DNA from: Clostridium sp.
GTDB lineage: Bacteria; Bacillota; Clostridia; Clostridiales; Clostridiaceae
NCBI GenBank assembly: GCA_028692255.1
Contig: JAQUXS010000014.1
Span: 1-44,550, forward strand
DNA: 44,550 nucleotides
Reading direction: 5' to 3'
The notes under the pieces: model-generated
What the model was told of the DNA's origin: nothing
What the model saw: only the letters and a program-made list of their open reading frames with translations
Databases searched by the model: none
In this document: positions 41,155 through 44,550 of the stretch, piece by piece
Layout of the letters: the number at the start of each line of letters is the position of its first letter
Numbering within the stretch: position 1 is the stretch's first letter
Position numbers and translations under genes: made by a program

Positions 41155-41593
41155 TTTAGAAATTTCTCCTTTCAATGAAAAATACATTGACAAAATTTTA
41201 GAGATTGAAAAAGAAAGTTTTTTTGACCCTTGGAGTAAAGATTCCATGGAGAAAGAACTAAATAATAGCTTTGCAAAATATATAATTGCTCTTTATAAAG
41301 GTGAAGTTATAGGTTATGCAGGAATGTGGCTTATACTTGATGAAGGACACATTACAAATATAGCTGTGGCAAAAAAATATAGAGGTATTGGTGCAGGAAG
41401 TCTATTAGTTGAAGGTCTCATAGATATATGTAAGAAAAGGTATATAACTTCTATGACACTTGAAGTTAGAAAATCAAATACAACAGCTCATAACCTTTAC
41501 GAAAAATATGGATTCTGTGATGAAGGAATAAGAAAGGGTTATTATGCAGATACAAAAGAAGATGCAATAATAATGTGGAAAAGAGAAGTATAG
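41147..41593 (+). CDS. rimI: ribosomal protein S18 alanine N-acetyltransferase RimI
   Basis: A 148-aa GNAT acetyltransferase. The acetyl-CoA loop is VAKKYRGIGAGSLLVEGLI, with upstream GYAGMWLILDEGHITNIAV and downstream LEVRKSNTTAHNLYEKYGF, all characteristic of RimI. The tsaE-tsaB-rimI order is the usual Firmicute arrangement, and the 8-nt overlap with tsaB supports one transcript. The stop codon lies within the long palindrome at 41585-41625. Confidence 0.93.
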   Translation: MNDLEISPFNEKYIDKILEIEKESFFDPWSKDSMEKELNNSFAKYIIALYKGEVIGYAGMWLILDEGHITNIAVAKKYRGIGAGSLLVEGLIDICKKRYITSMTLEVRKSNTTAHNLYEKYGFCDEGIRKGYYADTKEDAIIMWKREV

Positions 41594-41625
41594 TTTAATG
41601 TGCAATGCACATTAAACTATACTTC
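41585..41625. terminator. 20-bp-arm bidirectional terminator overlapping rimI and ribU ends
   Basis: The arm GAAGTATAGTTTAATGTGCA (41585-41604) and its exact complement (41606-41625) flank a single A. The last codon and stop of rimI and the last codons of ribU both fall inside it. T8 follows on the plus side. Confidence 0.88.
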
Positions 41626-42238
41626 CTTTTTTTTCACTTGATTTTTGAATTTCATTATGAATTAAAGGTGAAACACTTTTATAAACCGCAAGGGTAATTA
41701 AAGATATTATAACTCCCTTTAAAATATTAAATGGTAATATGCTAAATGCAATAAATCCATTAAAATCTGTTATATATGGATTTAATTTTGTACCCATAGC
41801 AACTACAGCACTTATTGGAAAATGAAGCACCTTTTCATATAGTGGAAATACTATAAAATAATCTACAATACATGCACCTATAGACATTACAATTGTTCCT
41901 GAAAGAAGACTTAACACTGCACTTTTTTTACTCTTTTTAAATTTATAAATATATCCTGCTGTTAAAACAAGAATAGATCCAACAAGGAAATTTGCAAGTT
42001 CTCCTATAAAAGCAGACCCTCCTACAAAAGTACCATGAAGCACATTTTTAATAAGTTCTATTATTACTCCTGATACTGGTCCAAGTGCAAAGGCTCCTAT
42101 AAGTGCAGGAAGATCACTTATATCCATTTTTAAAAACGATGGAAAAATTGGTATTGGCACCTCAATAAACATAAGTAAGAATCCAAGCACACTGAGCATA
42201 GCAGTTTTTGTCATAAAATTGAGTTTTGAATTTTTCAT
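41612..42238 (-). CDS. ribU: riboflavin ECF transporter S component RibU
   Basis: A 208-aa, six-segment membrane protein that captures riboflavin for an ECF-type transporter. KTAMLSVLGFLLMFIEVPIPIFPSFLKMDISDLPALIGAFALGP is characteristic of RibU (quoted here in parts: PIFPSFLKMDISDLPALIG is the core). LGTKLNPYI-like and FNILKGVIISLITL segments follow. An FMN riboswitch upstream confirms the vitamin. GGAGG lies 7 nt before the ATG. The energising EcfAAT module is not in the window. Confidence 0.93.
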   Translation of the reverse strand: MKNSKLNFMTKTAMLSVLGFLLMFIEVPIPIFPSFLKMDISDLPALIGAFALGPVSGVIIELIKNVLHGTFVGGSAFIGELANFLVGSILVLTAGYIYKFKKSKKSAVLSLLSGTIVMSIGACIVDYFIVFPLYEKVLHFPISAVVAMGTKLNPYITDFNGFIAFSILPFNILKGVIISLITLAVYKSVSPLIHNEIQKSSEKKGSIV

Positions 42239-42280
42239 TTTTTTACCTCCATTTTTTGGACGGTCAAAAGGGCTATAAAT

Positions 42281-42310
42281 AAAAAATCCCTGACTAAAAA
42301 AAGCCAGGGC
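42281..42310 (-). terminator. riboswitch-controlled terminator in the ribU leader
   Basis: CCCTGAC (42288-42294) pairs with GCCAGGG (42303-42309), and on the minus strand the hairpin is followed by ATTTTTTATTT. It lies between the FMN aptamer and ribU and is the likely expression platform (transcription attenuation). Confidence 0.85.
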
Positions 42311-42330
42311 ACCAAAATACTTTAATAAAT

Positions 42331-42442
42331 TTCTTCTTTCATCCAGACTATACTGTCGGCCTCGGAGTTACACCGAATCATGCCAAAATCTTGGCTCGCG
42401 GGCTATACCGCCGGTAGGGATTCACACCCTGCCCTGAAGATT
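42331..42442 (-). ncRNA. FMN riboswitch (RFN element)
   Basis: The minus strand carries the RFN landmarks in order: ATCTTCAGGGCAGGGTG, AATCCCTACCGGCGGTATAG, CCCGCGAGCC, GATTCGGTGTAACTCCGAGG, CCGACAGTATAGTCTGGATG and AAAGAAGA. Binding of FMN should favour the terminator at 42281-42310 and lower ribU expression. Confidence 0.96.
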
Positions 42443-42492
42443 ATCCTCTTTATTTAACTATATTTTATATCTTTTTATAATATAAATCAATA

Positions 42493-44550
42493 CTATTTTT
42501 GATTTTCTTTCATAGTAAGTGATATTCTATTTCTCTTCTCATCTACATCAAGCACTCTTACATTTACAATATCTCCTACTTTAACTACATCAAGAGGATG
42601 CTTTACAAATTTATCTGAAAGCTGGCTTATGTGTACAAGTCCATCTTGATGAACTCCTATATCAACAAAAGCTCCAAAATCAGCAACATTTCTTACAGTA
42701 CCAGTAAGTGCCATTCCCGGTTTAAGCTGCTTCATATCGATAATTCCAGTTTTTAAAACTGGTTTTGGCATATCCTCTCTTGGATCTCTTCCTGGTTTTT
42801 TTATTTCTTTTATAATATCCATTAATGTTGGAACACCTATAGATAATTTTTTTGCTAGGTTTTCAGATCCTAAAAATTTAACATTATTATCAACACCTAA
42901 AAGATTACCATTTTTAACATCTTCCTCTGTATAACCTAATATCTGAAGAAGACCTTTTGCAGCAGCATAAGATTCTGGATGAACTGCAGTGTTATCCAAT
43001 GTCTCTTTGCTTTCCATAACTCTTAAGAAACCTGCACACTGTTCAAAAGCCTTTGGTCCAAGTCTTTTTACTTTTAAAAGTTCTTTTCTGCTTTTAAATT
43101 TTCCATTTTCTTCTCTGTACTCAACTATATTTTTAGCAATATTTGAATTTACACCTGAAATATAAGATAAAAGAGATGGAGTTGCTATATTAAGGTCTAC
43201 ACCTACACTATTAACACAATCCTCAACTACACCACTTAATGATTCATCAAGTCTTTTAGGGGTAACATCATGCTGATACTGTCCCACTCCAATGGACTTT
43301 GGATCTATCTTTACTAGTTCACTTAATGGGTCTTGAAGTCTTCTTCCAATTGAAATTGCACCTCTAAGTGAAACATTTATATTTGGATATTCACTACTTG
43401 CAAGTTTTGACGCAGAGTAAACAGAAGCTCCTGCCTCGGAAACTATTACATAATAAAGGTCCATACCCTTTTCTTCTTTGACTTCTTTTATAAGTCTTGC
43501 TACAACTTCCTCAGATTCCCTGCTTGCTGTCCCGTTTCCAAGAGATATCATTCCAACATTATATTTATAAACAAGCTTTTTTAAAGTCTTTATTGATCCC
43601 TCTACATCGTTCTGTGGTGCCGTTGCATATACTGTTGCAGTGTCAAGAAGTTTTCCTGTTTCATCTAAAACAGCTATTTTACAACCTGTTCTAAATCCAG
43701 GATCATAACCCAAAACTGCTTTTCCCTTTATAGGTGACTGCATTAAAAGTGCCTTTAAATTTGCTTTAAATATTTCAATAGCACCATTTTCACCTATTTC
43801 AAATAGATCTGATTTTATTTCTCTTTCTATTGAAGGGTATATAAGTCTTTTTAATGAATCTTCTACGCTTCTTAAAATATATTTATCTGCATTTTCATTT
43901 TCATTAAGACATTTACCCTTTAAGTATTCTATTATTTTATCTTGGTCACAAGTTATTTTTACTGAAAGTACCTTTTCTTTTTCTCCTCTACTTATTGCAA
44001 GAATTCTGTGAGGTGGTATTTTACTAACAGCTTCACTGTATTCATAGTACATTTCATAAGGCGTTGGTTCTTCTCTCTTTTCACCCTTACTTTCAATAAT
44101 ACCGTTTTCTTTAACATAGATTCTTATCCATTTTCTATAATCTGCATTATCAGATATATTTTCACTTATAATATCCTCTGCACCTTTTAACGCATCTTCT
44201 TTAGTTTCAACTTTTTTATCCAAATTAATAAACTTTTCTGCGTATTCTTCTATGTTATCTATTTTTCCTTCTATAATAGCACTTGAAAGAGGACTCAATC
44301 CCTTACCCACAGCTATTGTAGCTCTTGTTCTCTTTTTTTGTTTATATGGTCTATATAAATCTTCAACTTCAGTTAAAGTCTGTGCTTCTAATATATTATT
44401 CTTAAGTTTATCTGTAAGTTTATCTTGATCATCAATGTTTTTTATTACTGCATTCTTTCTTTCATCAAGATTCCTAAGGTATGTAAGTCTCTCACTTAAA
44501 TTTCTAAGCTGCTCATCATCGAGGCCACCTGTTTTTTCCTTTCTATATCT
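42493..44550 (-). CDS. tex: Tex family RNA-binding transcription accessory protein (5' end beyond window)
   Basis: 685 codons are present and the frame is open to the window edge (first residues RYRKEKTGGLDDEQL), so roughly 30-60 N-terminal residues are missing. The order is a helical N-terminal part, the YqgF/RNase H-like domain (VLGYDPGFRTGCKIAVLDET), helix-hairpin-helix (LLSYISGVNSNIAKNIVEYR, KSRKELLKVKRLGPKAFEQC) and a C-terminal S1 domain (GTVRNVADFGAFVDIGVHQD). Tex binds nucleic acids and affects transcription and stress tolerance; a precise role in clostridia is not established. A GTG at 44308-44310 is internal, not the start. Confidence 0.95.
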   Translation of the reverse strand, partial: RYRKEKTGGLDDEQLRNLSERLTYLRNLDERKNAVIKNIDDQDKLTDKLKNNILEAQTLTEVEDLYRPYKQKKRTRATIAVGKGLSPLSSAIIEGKIDNIEEYAEKFINLDKKVETKEDALKGAEDIISENISDNADYRKWIRIYVKENGIIESKGEKREEPTPYEMYYEYSEAVSKIPPHRILAISRGEKEKVLSVKITCDQDKIIEYLKGKCLNENENADKYILRSVEDSLKRLIYPSIEREIKSDLFEIGENGAIEIFKANLKALLMQSPIKGKAVLGYDPGFRTGCKIAVLDETGKLLDTATVYATAPQNDVEGSIKTLKKLVYKYNVGMISLGNGTASRESEEVVARLIKEVKEEKGMDLYYVIVSEAGASVYSASKLASSEYPNINVSLRGAISIGRRLQDPLSELVKIDPKSIGVGQYQHDVTPKRLDESLSGVVEDCVNSVGVDLNIATPSLLSYISGVNSNIAKNIVEYREENGKFKSRKELLKVKRLGPKAFEQCAGFLRVMESKETLDNTAVHPESYAAAKGLLQILGYTEEDVKNGNLLGVDNNVKFLGSENLAKKLSIGVPTLMDIIKEIKKPGRDPREDMPKPVLKTGIIDMKQLKPGMALTGTVRNVADFGAFVDIGVHQDGLVHISQLSDKFVKHPLDVVKVGDIVNVRVLDVDEKRNRISLTMKENQK

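Noticed and set aside
44308-44310. GTG as the start of tex
   Set aside because: Tex sequence continues in frame upstream to the window edge, so this is an internal Val codon.

Overview
The window looks like chromosome of a low-GC, anaerobic, spore-forming Firmicute, most likely a Clostridium sensu stricto (cluster I) species. This rests on very AT-rich intergenic DNA, GGAGG-type ribosome sites, an [FeFe]-hydrogenase maturase (HydG), a Spo0E-like sporulation peptide, sigma-54/PTS-linked control of dihydroxyacetone use, and typical clostridial T-run terminators. The species is inferred from gene content only.

Layout. 1-1.9 kb: 3' part of metA with an in-frame stop, then intact metY. 2-6 kb: phzF-like gene, the amtB-glnK ammonium pair, and a pyruvyl-transferase-like protein. 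6.2-10.8 kb: TauE/DUF1634 exporter pair, a zinc-less ROK kinase, tagO-like and alaX. 10.8-14 kb: a duplicated palindromic intergenic repeat, hydG, a 58-aa Spo0E-like gene not covered by long open frames, and two tandem paralogous micro-genes. 14.3-17.2 kb: a LytTR regulator with Asn at the phospho-acceptor position, divergent from a CstA-type transporter. 17.3-22.3 kb: phosphodiester glycosidase, holin-like protein, DinB-like protein, an sdpR-sdpI pair with a 21-bp-arm operator, and a MerR/SDR divergent pair with a 19-bp-spacer promoter. 22.3-30.5 kb: complete kdp operon (31-aa peptide, kdpF, A, B, C, D, E) with a repeat cluster that looks like a KdpE site. 30.7-32 kb: an orphan phage-type gene and a small membrane protein.

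32-37.5 kb is a compact dihydroxyacetone islet: glpF-dhaK-dhaL-dhaM behind a clear -24/-12 promoter, next to an enhancer-binding protein carrying an N-terminal HPr domain. It is bracketed by an intact tRNA-Trp and two truncated copies of that tRNA, both broken at the anticodon loop. This suggests past site-specific integration, although no integrase is present. 37.5-44.5 kb: a ZnuA-like lipoprotein with no histidines, a tandem HD/HD-GYP protein, tsaE-tsaB-rimI, ribU under an FMN riboswitch, and most of tex.

The best leads for something undescribed are: the HPr-PAS-PAS-AAA-Fis regulator with sigma-54 control of glpF-dhaKLM; the histidine-free ZnuA homologue; the pseudo-receiver LytTR/cstA pair with 21-bp-spaced repeats; the tandem micro-gene family; and the Spo0E-like gene with a perfect consensus promoter overlapped by a dyad. 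I saw no CRISPR array, complete insertion sequence, rRNA or complete prophage.
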